Positions 26,891 to 35,238 of a stretch of DNA of 64,000 nucleotides are shown here, piece after piece; position 1 is the first letter of the stretch, and each line of letters starts with the position of its first letter. Source of the DNA: Arcanobacterium canis (lineage in GTDB: Bacteria; Actinomycetota; Actinomycetes; Actinomycetales; Actinomycetaceae); the NCBI RefSeq assembly GCF_029625435.1, contig NZ_CP121208.1:310001-374000 (forward strand). The letters run 5' to 3'. The position numbers were made by a program, and so were the translations under genes. The notes beneath the pieces were generated by a model, which worked only from the letters and a program-made list of their open reading frames with translations, was not told the DNA's origin and ran no database searches.

Positions 26891-28156
26891 TTATCGCCCT
26901 CGGTTACGTTCGTCAGACGGGCCACCAGAGCGGCGGATGTTTGTCTTATCTGCCAATCGCATATGATGGTGTGCTCGGGCGCGCGCAGCCCAACCACCCA
27001 TGATGATTGCCAGGAGAGAACCAAGAATCACGGAAACCGCAGCGTGTGCTCCATGTGATGATCCTTCGGGGAAGGAAAGCTGGGCGATCAGAAGTGAGAC
27101 AGTAAAGCCCACACCAGCGATCAGACCCATCGCTGCAATATCAGGCATTTTGACGCCACGGCCCAAGTGTCCGTTGAAGTATTTCACCATCACCCAAGTG
27201 GAGAGTGTAATACCGAGCATCTTGCCCAGGGGGAGGCCAAGGTAAATGCCTACTGACACGTGGTCAGTGAGAAGTGAGGCCAACCCGCCCTTGTCAATGA
27301 CGTTCACGCCAGCTGCGAAGAAAGCGAAAATCGGGACCACAAATCCGGCGGAGAAAGCGTGATACTTCTGCGTAAAGAACTCAGTCATCGGCATGGTGAA
27401 TTTGCGGTTCTTGGTCTTTTGAATGGCTGGAACGGTCAGGCCCAGAGCTACAGCTGCGATTGTTGCATGAATTCCAGAGAGGAACATGAAATACCAGGCT
27501 AAGACAGCGAGAGGAATGAGGATCCACCACTTCGTGATGCGCTTTTGAACGATAAAGCCATACGCTGCAATTGTTGCCAGCGAAGCAAGTAGCCACAAGA
27601 GATTGATATTGTCTGAGAAGAATACGGCGATGAGAATGATCGCCAAGAGGTCATCGACGACGGCGAGCGTCATGAGAAAAGTGCGAAGCGCTTGCGGCAA
27701 TCCCTTGCCGACGAGGCCGAGAACGCCGAGAGCAAAGGCGATGTCTGTTGCCACTGGCACTGCCCAACCATCGTAAATCGGGGTTGCTGAGAACAACTGA
27801 ATCACGACGTAAACGAGGATCGGGCCGATCATTCCGAAGGCGGCAGCCACCATTGGAACCATCGCGAGCTTGCGATCACGCAAGGACCCGATTGCAAATT
27901 CCTGTTTGAGTTCTAGACCCACGGTGAAGAAGAAAACAGCGAGGAGCGCGTCGGCAGCCCAATGTGCCAGGCCAAGATGAAGTCCCAATGCCTGCGGGCC
28001 GACTTCCCAGTGAGCCAGTGCTTCGTAGGAACCGCGGATTGGCGAATTCGCCCAGACGATTGCGATTACTGCGGCCACCATCAACACCATTCCTGCGAAT
28101 GTTTCATTGTGGAGCGCGCGCGAATAGCGGGCGAATATGTTTGGCGTTTTCGACAT
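26891..28156 (-). CDS. nhaA: Na+/H+ antiporter NhaA
   Basis: A 421-aa membrane antiporter that exchanges cytoplasmic Na+ for protons. It has about 12 hydrophobic segments, the FFFTVGLELKQEF motif, PVATDIAFALGVL, and the adjacent ion-binding aspartates in LAVVDDLLAIILIAVFF. The C-terminal tail is basic. It is monocistronic, transcribed toward ppx, and starts with ATG 28156; AGAAAGA lies upstream. Role in salt and alkaline pH tolerance follows from the family. Confidence 0.95.
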   Translation of the reverse strand: MSKTPNIFARYSRALHNETFAGMVLMVAAVIAIVWANSPIRGSYEALAHWEVGPQALGLHLGLAHWAADALLAVFFFTVGLELKQEFAIGSLRDRKLAMVPMVAAAFGMIGPILVYVVIQLFSATPIYDGWAVPVATDIAFALGVLGLVGKGLPQALRTFLMTLAVVDDLLAIILIAVFFSDNINLLWLLASLATIAAYGFIVQKRITKWWILIPLAVLAWYFMFLSGIHATIAAVALGLTVPAIQKTKNRKFTMPMTEFFTQKYHAFSAGFVVPIFAFFAAGVNVIDKGGLASLLTDHVSVGIYLGLPLGKMLGITLSTWVMVKYFNGHLGRGVKMPDIAAMGLIAGVGFTVSLLIAQLSFPEGSSHGAHAAVSVILGSLLAIIMGGWAARARAHHHMRLADKTNIRRSGGPSDERNRGR

Positions 28157-28354
28157 GTTGTGTATCTTTCTTTTTTGTTACTGCTGTCCAGTTTAGCGAA
28201 AGCGTCAAAGGGGGCCATTATCTGTTTCACGTTATTGCCAGTAAAATCGAGAATTTTTCGAGGGGCGCTCATGTCAGCCGCAAGAGTTATCACTGATCGA
28301 GTGTGCTGTGTCTCCTGTCATTGGGCGAAACAAGCACGGCGAGGAAATTTTTCG

Positions 28355-28360
28355 TAGAAT
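28355..28360 (+). promoter_or_regulatory. -10 element of the tRNA-Leu gene
   Basis: TAGAAT ends 10 bases before the mature tRNA 5' end. No clear -35 is present at 17 bp. Confidence 0.5.
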
Positions 28361-28370
28361 AGTTCAGTAC

Positions 28371-28443
28371 GCCCCCGTAGCCCAATGGCAGAGGCAGCAG
28401 ACTTAAAATCTGCAAAGTGCGGGTTCGAGTCCGGCCGGGGGCA
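28371..28443 (+). tRNA. tRNA-Leu (TAA), short variable loop
   Basis: A 73-nt cloverleaf: acceptor GCCCCCG/CGGGGGC, D-stem GCC/GGC, anticodon stem GCAGA/TCTGC around CTTAAAA (anticodon TAA at 28404-28406), five-base variable region AAAGT, T-loop TTCGAGT. The variable region is class I size although most bacterial tRNA-Leu are class II, and the T-stem has a G-G mismatch (28421 with 28433). CCA is not encoded. Confidence 0.9.
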
Positions 28444-28450
28444 CAAAAAT

Positions 28451-28484
28451 GAGGCCCAGGTTTTCCCTGGGCCTCGATCTTTTT
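28451..28484 (+). terminator. tRNA-Leu terminator
   Basis: GAGGCCCAGG / CCTGGGCCTC followed by GATCTTTTT. Confidence 0.92.
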
Positions 28485-28530
28485 GCAGTGTGGGCTACCA
28501 GAAAATCTGGAGGCCTACACTGTTGACTTT

Positions 28531-29334
28531 TTAGATATCACGTTTCGTAAACATCGTGAGTCCGCCTGCGAGGGACACGGCAACATAGGTGCCGAGGGCT
28601 GCGAAAGCGTCAGCCGCCGAGTCAAGAAGTGGGCCGCCAATGAGTGGTGGCATTGCTTCGTTGTACACAGCCAAAGTGCCAACTCCCTGCGGCATGAATT
28701 GGGGGAGGTTTTCTGCAACCCACTCCACGGGGATCAGACTAATCATTCCGCCGAACACGAAGAACACCATCAACACGGCGATGGCCCCTGCTGTTGAACG
28801 AAGGATATACCCAAGTCCGAGTGCAATAAGCGCGAACGCAACGAGTACGGCGATAAAACGTCCACAGGCGTACCACGTTTGTGCCGTGAACTTTACTCGC
28901 GAACCGAGCTGTAGGTAGATGATGCCGAAGAGAATCAGTGCGGTAATCAGAGCATAGATCGCTGTATAGAGGGCGGAGGCCACAACTTTGGCAAAAAATG
29001 CCATAGCGCGCTTCGCTTCGGAAAGCGCTGTGGTGCGCATGGTGTTATGTGCGTATTCACTTGTGACGAGCAGTGCGCTGATGACGATCATCACCAATCC
29101 TGGGATACTCCAGATAGAGAAAACACCTTCGGCGTTCGTCGGAGTGTCAGGTCTCTGATTGGCCGCGAAGACAAAAATCAACGCCAGCACCGATGACAGG
29201 AGCAAACTGATGAACGACGTGATGAGAATGGAACGAACCATCAGCTTTCTCACCTCGGAGCTCACAGCGCCAACGAAGCTCGCACGATGCGAGGCGAACT
29301 GAGAAGTATAAGAACTACGTGGCATCGCGGTCAT
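28531..29334 (-). CDS. ABC-2 type transporter permease
   Basis: A 267-aa protein with six hydrophobic segments and a long first periplasmic loop containing the residues between the first two helices, typical of the ABC-2 permeases used in bacteriocin or peptide immunity and export systems (the ABC2_membrane_4/5 type). It overlaps the ATPase gene by ATGA (29331-29334) and must be its partner. An N-terminal cytoplasmic stretch precedes VRKLMVRSILITSFISLLLS. Substrate unknown. Confidence 0.85.
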   Translation of the reverse strand: MTAMPRSSYTSQFASHRASFVGAVSSEVRKLMVRSILITSFISLLLSSVLALIFVFAANQRPDTPTNAEGVFSIWSIPGLVMIVISALLVTSEYAHNTMRTTALSEAKRAMAFFAKVVASALYTAIYALITALILFGIIYLQLGSRVKFTAQTWYACGRFIAVLVAFALIALGLGYILRSTAGAIAVLMVFFVFGGMISLIPVEWVAENLPQFMPQGVGTLAVYNEAMPPLIGGPLLDSAADAFAALGTYVAVSLAGGLTMFTKRDI

Positions 29335-30266
29335 CGTGCGCCTCCCGTGTTTGCTGTGTATTCAACTTGATCTGCAGTCAGCTCCATAAACACATCTTCG
29401 AGAGAAGAATGCTGCTCGGAGAGTTCGTGAATTTCAATGCCAGACGTGTAGAGAAGATGCCCGATTTCGCTACGGCTGGCACCTTTCACTTCGAATGATC
29501 CCATGGGGTGTTTGTCCTGAGGAGCAAGGTGTTCAAAGACGAGGCCAGCACCTCGTAGCGCGTCACCGATCGCCAAAGCATCGGGCCCGGCAATGAGTAC
29601 GGATGAACGTGCGGCACTCTGTGTGAACTGCGCGATTGGCCCGGCGTCGATTAAGGAGCCTTTTCCGATAATGACGAGGTCATCGGCAGTTAACGCCATC
29701 TCACTCATTAAATGGCTCGAAACGAGTACCGTTCGTCCTTGCGATGCGAGTTCGCGCATGGTTGAACGAACCCAACGAACGCCGTCGGGATCGAGGCCGT
29801 TCACAGGTTCGTCGAAGAGCAAGATCTCAGGATCACCCAACAACGCGGTAGCAATTCCGAGGCGCTGGCCCATGCCGAGTGAAAAACTCTTGAACCGCTT
29901 ATTTGCCACCGACGAGATACCGGTGAATTCAAGGACTTCTTCTACGCGACGCTGAGGGATCCTATGAGTGGCAGCGACGATTTTCAGGTGGGCACGTGCG
30001 CTGCGGCCAGGATGGAATGCTTTTCCGTCGAGGAGAGCTCCGACTTTGGTGATAGGGGAGCGCAGATTTTTGTATTCAATCCCGCCGACGGTTGCACGTC
30101 CCGACGTCGGTGAATCGAGGCCGACGATGCACCGCATCGTTGTTGATTTTCCTGACCCGTTCGGCCCCAGAAATCCGGTGACTCGTCCTGGCTGTACGGA
30201 AAAAGAAAGATCATTCACAGCGACTTTTGAGCCGTACTTTTTCGTCAGATGCTCAACTGTTATCAT
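29331..30266 (-). CDS. ABC transporter ATP-binding protein
   Basis: A 311-aa ATPase: Walker A GPNGSGKSTT, signature FSLGMGQRLGIATAL (SLGM in place of LSGGQ, as in bacitracin/lantibiotic-type exporters), Walker B ILLFDEPVNGLD, and switch VLVSSHLMSEM. Start ATG 30266 follows AAGGAG. With the permease downstream it forms a two-gene exporter resembling those for antimicrobial peptide self-protection; that role is inference. No regulator gene is adjacent. Confidence 0.9.
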   Translation of the reverse strand: MITVEHLTKKYGSKVAVNDLSFSVQPGRVTGFLGPNGSGKSTTMRCIVGLDSPTSGRATVGGIEYKNLRSPITKVGALLDGKAFHPGRSARAHLKIVAATHRIPQRRVEEVLEFTGISSVANKRFKSFSLGMGQRLGIATALLGDPEILLFDEPVNGLDPDGVRWVRSTMRELASQGRTVLVSSHLMSEMALTADDLVIIGKGSLIDAGPIAQFTQSAARSSVLIAGPDALAIGDALRGAGLVFEHLAPQDKHPMGSFEVKGASRSEIGHLLYTSGIEIHELSEQHSSLEDVFMELTADQVEYTANTGGAR

Positions 30267-30460
30267 GGCGCTCCTTTGTGTCAGGTTGAGTTCATTCTAT
30301 ATGGATAGTGGTGAAATCGGCGTCGGTCTGGGGTTGTACGCGCCGGGCGGAAAAGATCGCGTCTGAGGGGCTATTGCTTGTGCTTACGGTTCCGTTAGGA
30401 TAGATAACAGTTCGCCGAGAGGGTGTACTTCCCGACGTTTTGAGATCCCAAGGAGGGATA

Positions 30461-31366
30461 ATGTCCAATCCAATTATGCAGCGTAACCCCTATTTCCAGG
30501 GTGCGACACAGAATGCTTCGCAGGCGGGTGCTGCCCACCACGGTTACGATCCTCGTGCAGGATACGCCGGACAGTATGGCGCGCCACAGCAGGGTGCTGA
30601 GCAGATGGCTGGACAGGCTGCTTTCCAGTCTCAGTTCCAGCCTCAGATGAATGGCAATGCATTCGATCAGGCGCCAGCATCTCATCGCATGACCTACCAG
30701 GATGCAATGAATAAGACTGCCACTATGCTTGGCGCAACCGTCGCCGCTGGTGTCGTCACTGCACTCATCGTGCCATTGCAGTTCCAGATTCCACTTGCCT
30801 TTGTGTCAATGATTGCAGCTTTCGTGGTCGGTATGGTGATCGCGTTCAAGCGCATGGTTGGCCCAGGTTTGGCGCTGGGCTACTCGGTTCTTGAAGGTAT
30901 CGCTCTTGGTGCTATCACGTTTGCCCTTGATCGCGTGCTTCCAGGTGTGGCTTTCCAAGCAATCCTCGGAACACTCGCCGTTGTGGGTGTGACGCTTGGA
31001 CTTCACTATTCCGGTGCTGTTCGGACGACGCCGAAGGGGCGCAAGATTGTTCTGGCAGTTGCGCTCGCCGGCCTGGTCTTCGCAGTGGTGAACATGCTCC
31101 TGATGGCATTCGGTGTGACATCGGGTCAGTGGGGACTGCGTTCGGTGACCATCATGGGTCTGCCGCTCGGTGTGATCCTCGGCATCGTGATGATCGTGGT
31201 TGCGTCCTACATGTTGATCGGCGATTTTGAGGACATCAATACAGCTGTTGCTAACGGTGCCCCGAAGGAGTTCGCGTGGACTGTGGGTATTGCAATCGTT
31301 ATGACAATTTTGTGGATCTACGTTGAAGTGCTTCGCCTTGTTGCGATGCTTGCTTCGGATCGCTGA
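30461..31366 (+). CDS. Bax inhibitor-1/YccA family membrane protein
   Basis: A 301-aa protein: a Gln/Ala/Gly-rich cytoplasmic N-terminus of about 85 residues, then seven hydrophobic helices. The C-terminal part resembles the long-N-terminus actinobacterial branch of the Bax1-I/YccA family (YSVLEGIALGAITFALDRV and LIGDFEDINTAVANGAPKEFAWT, whose aspartates correspond to the pH-sensing pair in calcium-leak members). ATG 30461 follows AAGGAGG; the frame extends to 30440 without homology. Physiological role unknown. Confidence 0.88.
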   Translation: MSNPIMQRNPYFQGATQNASQAGAAHHGYDPRAGYAGQYGAPQQGAEQMAGQAAFQSQFQPQMNGNAFDQAPASHRMTYQDAMNKTATMLGATVAAGVVTALIVPLQFQIPLAFVSMIAAFVVGMVIAFKRMVGPGLALGYSVLEGIALGAITFALDRVLPGVAFQAILGTLAVVGVTLGLHYSGAVRTTPKGRKIVLAVALAGLVFAVVNMLLMAFGVTSGQWGLRSVTIMGLPLGVILGIVMIVVASYMLIGDFEDINTAVANGAPKEFAWTVGIAIVMTILWIYVEVLRLVAMLASDR

Positions 31367-31380
31367 TCCATTTCAGCGCT

Positions 31381-31429
31381 GACTAAAGTTGTGGCGAGTT
31401 CCTTGACGGAACTCGCCACAACTTTAGTC
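31381..31429. terminator. Long perfect hairpin between convergent genes
   Basis: A 22-bp perfect stem (31381-31402 with 31408-31429) and 5-base loop, between the Bax1-I gene and the FKBP gene; no T-tract. Confidence 0.8.
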
Positions 31430-31450
31430 AGTATGAATGGCTGAGCATAA

Positions 31451-31858
31451 TCAGCGCTGGTGAACACCGACGATATCGACAACGAATACGAGAACGTCGT
31501 CGCCGTTGATGCCCGCGCGCGGGTTACCCATCGGGCCGTAGCCCTTTTCCGGAGGAACTGACATCACGAGTCGTGTACCGACCTGTTTGCCAACCAATGC
31601 TTGATCCCAGCCTTGGATCACCATTCCAACGCCAATCGGAAACGACGTCGTCGAACCGCGGTAGTAGGAGGAATCGAATACCGGGCCATCCCAAATCTGG
31701 CCGTGGTAGTTCACTTCGATTTCCGATCCCTTGGTGACAACTGGCCCGGTGCCTTCTTCGAGAACCTCAACCGCCAAGCCCTTCGGGGCATCGCCCTGCG
31801 GCCATGTGAACTCAGGTGCCTCACCAAACTTGCCCGAAACCTCAGGAAGCTTTGACAT
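31451..31858 (-). CDS. FKBP-type peptidyl-prolyl cis-trans isomerase
   Basis: A 135-aa single-domain cytoplasmic FKBP. It shows the active-site pattern VNYHGQIWDGPVFDSSYYRG, GWDQALVGKQVGTRLVMSVPPEKGYG and the final VFVVDIVGV strand. No signal peptide from ATG 31858; the frame is open further upstream but that part is not conserved. It catalyses proline isomerisation during protein folding. Confidence 0.93.
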   Translation of the reverse strand: MSKLPEVSGKFGEAPEFTWPQGDAPKGLAVEVLEEGTGPVVTKGSEIEVNYHGQIWDGPVFDSSYYRGSTTSFPIGVGMVIQGWDQALVGKQVGTRLVMSVPPEKGYGPMGNPRAGINGDDVLVFVVDIVGVHQR

Positions 31859-31971
31859 GTTTTGTCCTTTCGTTGTGTGAACGGTTGCCACCAGTCTAGC
31901 TGCTGACACTATGGTCGCTGACGTTATTACGTGCGGGCTGATCACCCGCTTGTTGTGGGAACTTCTCTTCC

Positions 31972-32643
31972 CTAGATTCCTGCCAGCGGGCCAGAGCCTG
32001 GCAGCGGGCACGGCAAGCCCGACTCTGAGTGGCAACGGTAGCCGTTGGGAACCTTGTGAAGGTACTGCTGGTGGTCGTCCTCAGCGAGATAGAACGGGCC
32101 AGCACTATCAGCTGATTTGAACTCAGTGACAATTTCGCCTTTACCCGCCGCGCGCAGAACTTTTTCGTAGGCATCGCGCATCGCGACGGCGGTGTGGCCC
32201 TGTTCGTGGGTAGTATAGAAAACCGCACTGCGGTACTGAGTGCCGATATCTCCAGCCTGTTTATTGAGCGATGTCGGATCGTGCATCTCGTAGAACGTCT
32301 TGAGGATTACGCCGACATCAGTTGTGGTCTTATCGAAAACGACGCGCACAGTTTCTGTGTGCCCGGTTTCTCCGGTGCAGACCTCGCGGTACGTCGGGTG
32401 AGGCGTATAGCCACCCATGAAACCTACCGCCGTCGAGACGACGCCTGGCATCTGCCAGTAAATCTCTTCGACTCCCCAGTAGCATCCGCCAGCAAGGTAA
32501 ATAACTTCCTGGTTTTCGCCGGGTTCAGCGAGCACGTCCGTGCCAAGAATCGCATGTTTTTGCGGGTTGGGGTTGATCGCGTTCTCGCGCCCGGGGAGCG
32601 CATCTTCAGGTTTGACCATCTCTGGTCGGCGGAAAAGAAACAT
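31972..32643 (-). CDS. msrA: Peptide methionine sulfoxide reductase MsrA
   Basis: Repairs methionine-S-sulfoxide in proteins. The 223-aa protein has the catalytic GCYWGVEE motif (about residue 53), VGFMGGYTPHPTYREVCTGETGHTE and FYEMHDPT, and a C-terminal extension with a further Cys (YRCHSESGLPC) that can act as resolving cysteines. ATG 32643 abuts the greA stop (32644-32646), so the two form an operon. Confidence 0.94.
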   Translation of the reverse strand: MFLFRRPEMVKPEDALPGRENAINPNPQKHAILGTDVLAEPGENQEVIYLAGGCYWGVEEIYWQMPGVVSTAVGFMGGYTPHPTYREVCTGETGHTETVRVVFDKTTTDVGVILKTFYEMHDPTSLNKQAGDIGTQYRSAVFYTTHEQGHTAVAMRDAYEKVLRAAGKGEIVTEFKSADSAGPFYLAEDDHQQYLHKVPNGYRCHSESGLPCPLPGSGPLAGI

Positions 32644-33132
32644 TTAGCCCTCAAAAGCCTCGATCTTGATAATTTCTACGGTGAAGTCCTTGCCGTTCGG
32701 TGCCGTGTAGGTGGTGGTATCTCCTGCTTTCAGTCCCAGAATTGCGGCACCGAGCGGGGCTGATTCTGGGTACACGTCGATCTCGACATGGCCGGCTGCC
32801 TCACGCGAGCCGAGGAGGAAATGCTTGTCCTTGCCGTTGACCTTTGCCGTGATTACGGTTCCAGGTGCCACTGTTTCAGCGCTGACTGGCTCTTCCGACA
32901 CCTCAGCGTGCTCAAGTAGGTATGTCAGTTCTTGGATACGGCCTTCCAGCTTGGACTGCTCTTCACGAGCGGCATGGTAGCCGCCGTTCTCCGACAGATC
33001 GCCCTCTGCGCGCGCTGCTTCAATACGCGAAACGATTTCGGCGCGGCCCTCGGTCTTCATCGACTCAAGTTCAGCTGTGAGGCGATCGAAGCTCGCCTGC
33101 GACATCCAGGTAGTTTCTGCCTTTTCTGCCAT
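32644..33132 (-). CDS. greA: Transcription elongation factor GreA
   Basis: Rescues backtracked RNA polymerase by stimulating transcript cleavage. The 162-aa protein has the N-terminal coiled coil (LTAELESMKTEGRAEIVSRIE, GDLSENGGYHAAREEQ with the acidic tip residues) and the C-terminal FKBP-like globule (SPLGAAILG-like APLGAAILGLKAGDT). ATG 33132 follows AAGGAG; the frame upstream to 33432 lacks homology. Order greA-mca matches other actinobacteria. Confidence 0.95.
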   Translation of the reverse strand: MAEKAETTWMSQASFDRLTAELESMKTEGRAEIVSRIEAARAEGDLSENGGYHAAREEQSKLEGRIQELTYLLEHAEVSEEPVSAETVAPGTVITAKVNGKDKHFLLGSREAAGHVEIDVYPESAPLGAAILGLKAGDTTTYTAPNGKDFTVEIIKIEAFEG

Positions 33133-33172
33133 CTTGTACTCCTTCATGACCTCGCGGTCATTACAAATAGAA

Positions 33173-33196
33173 GCATGTCCACACATGTGGACATGC
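33173..33196. promoter_or_regulatory. Perfect 11-bp inverted repeat upstream of greA
   Basis: GCATGTCCACA and TGTGGACATGC with a 2-base spacer, 41 bp upstream of the greA start. The short spacer favours a dimeric protein-binding site over a hairpin. Confidence 0.6.
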
Positions 33197-33393
33197 ACTT
33201 GCCGTCCCCGAATTCTAACACCGACGACAGTGGGTGGGCAGGGGGAATCGGCTCGGGGCGTAGTCTGGGCCGGTCTCGTCACAGCTGGTATGTGCTGATT
33301 GTGGCTGAAGGCGTTGCTCTTTGCTTGTATGGGGACTAAGGTAGTTGAAAGTAAAAACACTAAAAATTCAACTATCCTGATAGGGGGGATTCG

Positions 33394-34284
33394 ATGACTG
33401 AGCAACGCCGGCTCATGGCCATCCACGCGCATCCGGACGACGAAGCCTCAAAAGGTGCAGGAACGCTTGCAAAATATTCCACAATCGGACGCGTGCGTGT
33501 GGTGACGGTAACCGGTGGTGAGCGGGGAAGTATTCTCAATCCCCCCCTCGTCGGGAATCCTGATATTGCAGCGGATCTTGTGACGTATCGTCGCCGCGAG
33601 ATGGCTGACTCGGCGCGCGCATTGGGAGTGGAACATGCCTGGCTGGGCTTTGTCGATTCCGGCCTTCCCGAGGGGGATCCACTGCCTGAACTTCCTCATG
33701 GTTCTTTCGCGGCGATTGGTCTTGACACACCAACACGTGCGCTCGTCGCTCAGATTCGCGAATTCCGCCCGCAGGTCCTCGTAACGTACGACGAGCACGG
33801 TGGCTACCCGCACCCAGATCATATTCGCACCCACGTCGTCTCGATGGCTGCTGTCGCTGCGGCGGCAGACCCTTACTACGCGCCTGAGTGCGGAGAAGCC
33901 TGGACGGTGGCGAAGGTCTATTACGACGCCGGTTTTTCGGTTCGCCGGATGCGCACACTCGATGCTGCAATGGTCGAAGCAGGGCTTCCAGCTGTGTTTA
34001 CGCAGTGGGTTGAGCGCGCGGACGGCCACGCGTCGATGGAAGGAATGACATCGATTAACGTGGCCGAGTTTTTCCCGGCACGCGATCGTGCGCTCGCCTC
34101 CCATGTGACTCAAATCGATCCGGACGGAATCTTCTTTGCTGTGCCGCGTGAGCTTGAAGCACGCGTATGGCCGTGGGAGCAGTTTCACTTGGCGATGAGC
34201 AAGGTCGGCTGGGCTCACGAAGAAACTGACTTATTTGAGCGTATCCCCGGACTTGAGCCAGTGAACTCAGAGCTTCGCAACTGA
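33394..34284 (+). CDS. mca: Mycothiol S-conjugate amidase Mca
   Basis: Cleaves mycothiol S-conjugates so that mercapturic acids can be exported, a detoxification step specific to mycothiol-making actinobacteria. The 296-aa protein has the zinc motif HAHPDDE at the N-terminus, TYDEHGGYPHPDHI, and MEGMTSINVAEFFPARDRALASH near the C-terminus. Length and motifs favour Mca over the related deacetylase MshB. ATG 33394 follows ATAGGGGGG. Divergent from greA. Confidence 0.93.
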   Translation: MTEQRRLMAIHAHPDDEASKGAGTLAKYSTIGRVRVVTVTGGERGSILNPPLVGNPDIAADLVTYRRREMADSARALGVEHAWLGFVDSGLPEGDPLPELPHGSFAAIGLDTPTRALVAQIREFRPQVLVTYDEHGGYPHPDHIRTHVVSMAAVAAAADPYYAPECGEAWTVAKVYYDAGFSVRRMRTLDAAMVEAGLPAVFTQWVERADGHASMEGMTSINVAEFFPARDRALASHVTQIDPDGIFFAVPRELEARVWPWEQFHLAMSKVGWAHEETDLFERIPGLEPVNSELRN

Positions 34285-34322
34285 GCTGAAACCTCGCACC
34301 GACGTCGGCGGAGAATAGCAGC

Positions 34323-35054
34323 CTAGGACAGGATCGCCAGCCACGTTGCAACGCAGTGACAGGCGTAGCCGATGGCCGTACCCGTGTGGAAAAATTCGTG
34401 GAATCCGAAGTGTCCGGGCCACGGATTCGGCCAGCGAGTGGCGTAGAAAATTGCGCCGATCGTGTAGGCGATGCCGCCAGCGGCGATGAGCCACACAATC
34501 GCAGGTCCGCCACTGGCATAGAAGTGCGGAACGAACCATACTGCCACCCATCCCAGGAGAATATAGTTGAGAGTGTAAAGCCATCGGGGAGAGGTTGGCC
34601 AGAAAATCGCCATGCCAATTCCGATGGCCGCGCCGCCCCACACAAGACCGAGCACGAGGGCAGCAAGAGATGGGCTCAGGAGAGAAACCGACAGCGGTGT
34701 ATAGGTGCCGGCTATGAGAATAAAGATATTTGAGTGGTCAATCTTCTGAAGGATGCCTTTCACTTTGGGCGCCCACGGCCCAAGGTGATAAACCGCAGAA
34801 TTTCCGAAGAGGATGAGTCCTGCAATCATAAAAACGATTGCTGAGAGGAGCCGTCCGACGGTCGGCGCGAAAATGATCAGAAGAATACCGTTGGCGAGGG
34901 CCAGGGGAGCGGTAAAGGCATGGATCCAACCGCGGGCTTTCGGTTTTGGTGCGCTGGCAAGGAAGGCCTTTCGCTCTGTCCTGTTCATGTGAGCAAGGCT
35001 CTTGACCGACGACGTCGAAGCGGATGTATGTTCGGGGATCTGGACTTTTGTCAT
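34323..35054 (-). CDS. Hemolysin III / TrhA (PAQR-like) family membrane protein
   Basis: A 243-aa protein with seven hydrophobic helices and the family's metal-ligand motifs: SAVYHLGPW near helix 2, DHSNIFILIAGTYTP, and HEFFHTGTAIGYACH near the C-terminus (the last two His). It belongs to the PAQR superfamily; most members are not cytolysins, so hemolytic activity should not be assumed. Neighbour of a short cis-prenyltransferase, as in mycobacteria (the Rv1085c-Rv1086 arrangement). Confidence 0.92.
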   Translation of the reverse strand: MTKVQIPEHTSASTSSVKSLAHMNRTERKAFLASAPKPKARGWIHAFTAPLALANGILLIIFAPTVGRLLSAIVFMIAGLILFGNSAVYHLGPWAPKVKGILQKIDHSNIFILIAGTYTPLSVSLLSPSLAALVLGLVWGGAAIGIGMAIFWPTSPRWLYTLNYILLGWVAVWFVPHFYASGGPAIVWLIAAGGIAYTIGAIFYATRWPNPWPGHFGFHEFFHTGTAIGYACHCVATWLAILS

Positions 35055-35238
35055 TGTTTCTCCTCTGTATCTGCCTCAAGGCTAGAGGCCGTCGTGCGCT
35101 GGTGCAATGCGCGGGTGAGAATTTCCATCTGTGTGTGGATATTGCTCCGAGTTTTACGGGCAAGGTTCTCTATTCTTCTGTGCCCCTCGTGTTCTGGCGA
35201 GGACAGGTAATATGAAATCGGAGAAAGGAGCCCCAGCC

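Noticed and set aside
28371-28443. tRNA-Leu as attachment site of a mobile element
   Set aside because: No integrase is next to it and no duplicated tRNA 3' end was seen nearby; the only integrase lies at 42.3 kb.
34323-35054. True cytolysin
   Set aside because: The family name hemolysin III is historical; motifs place it with PAQR/TrhA membrane proteins.
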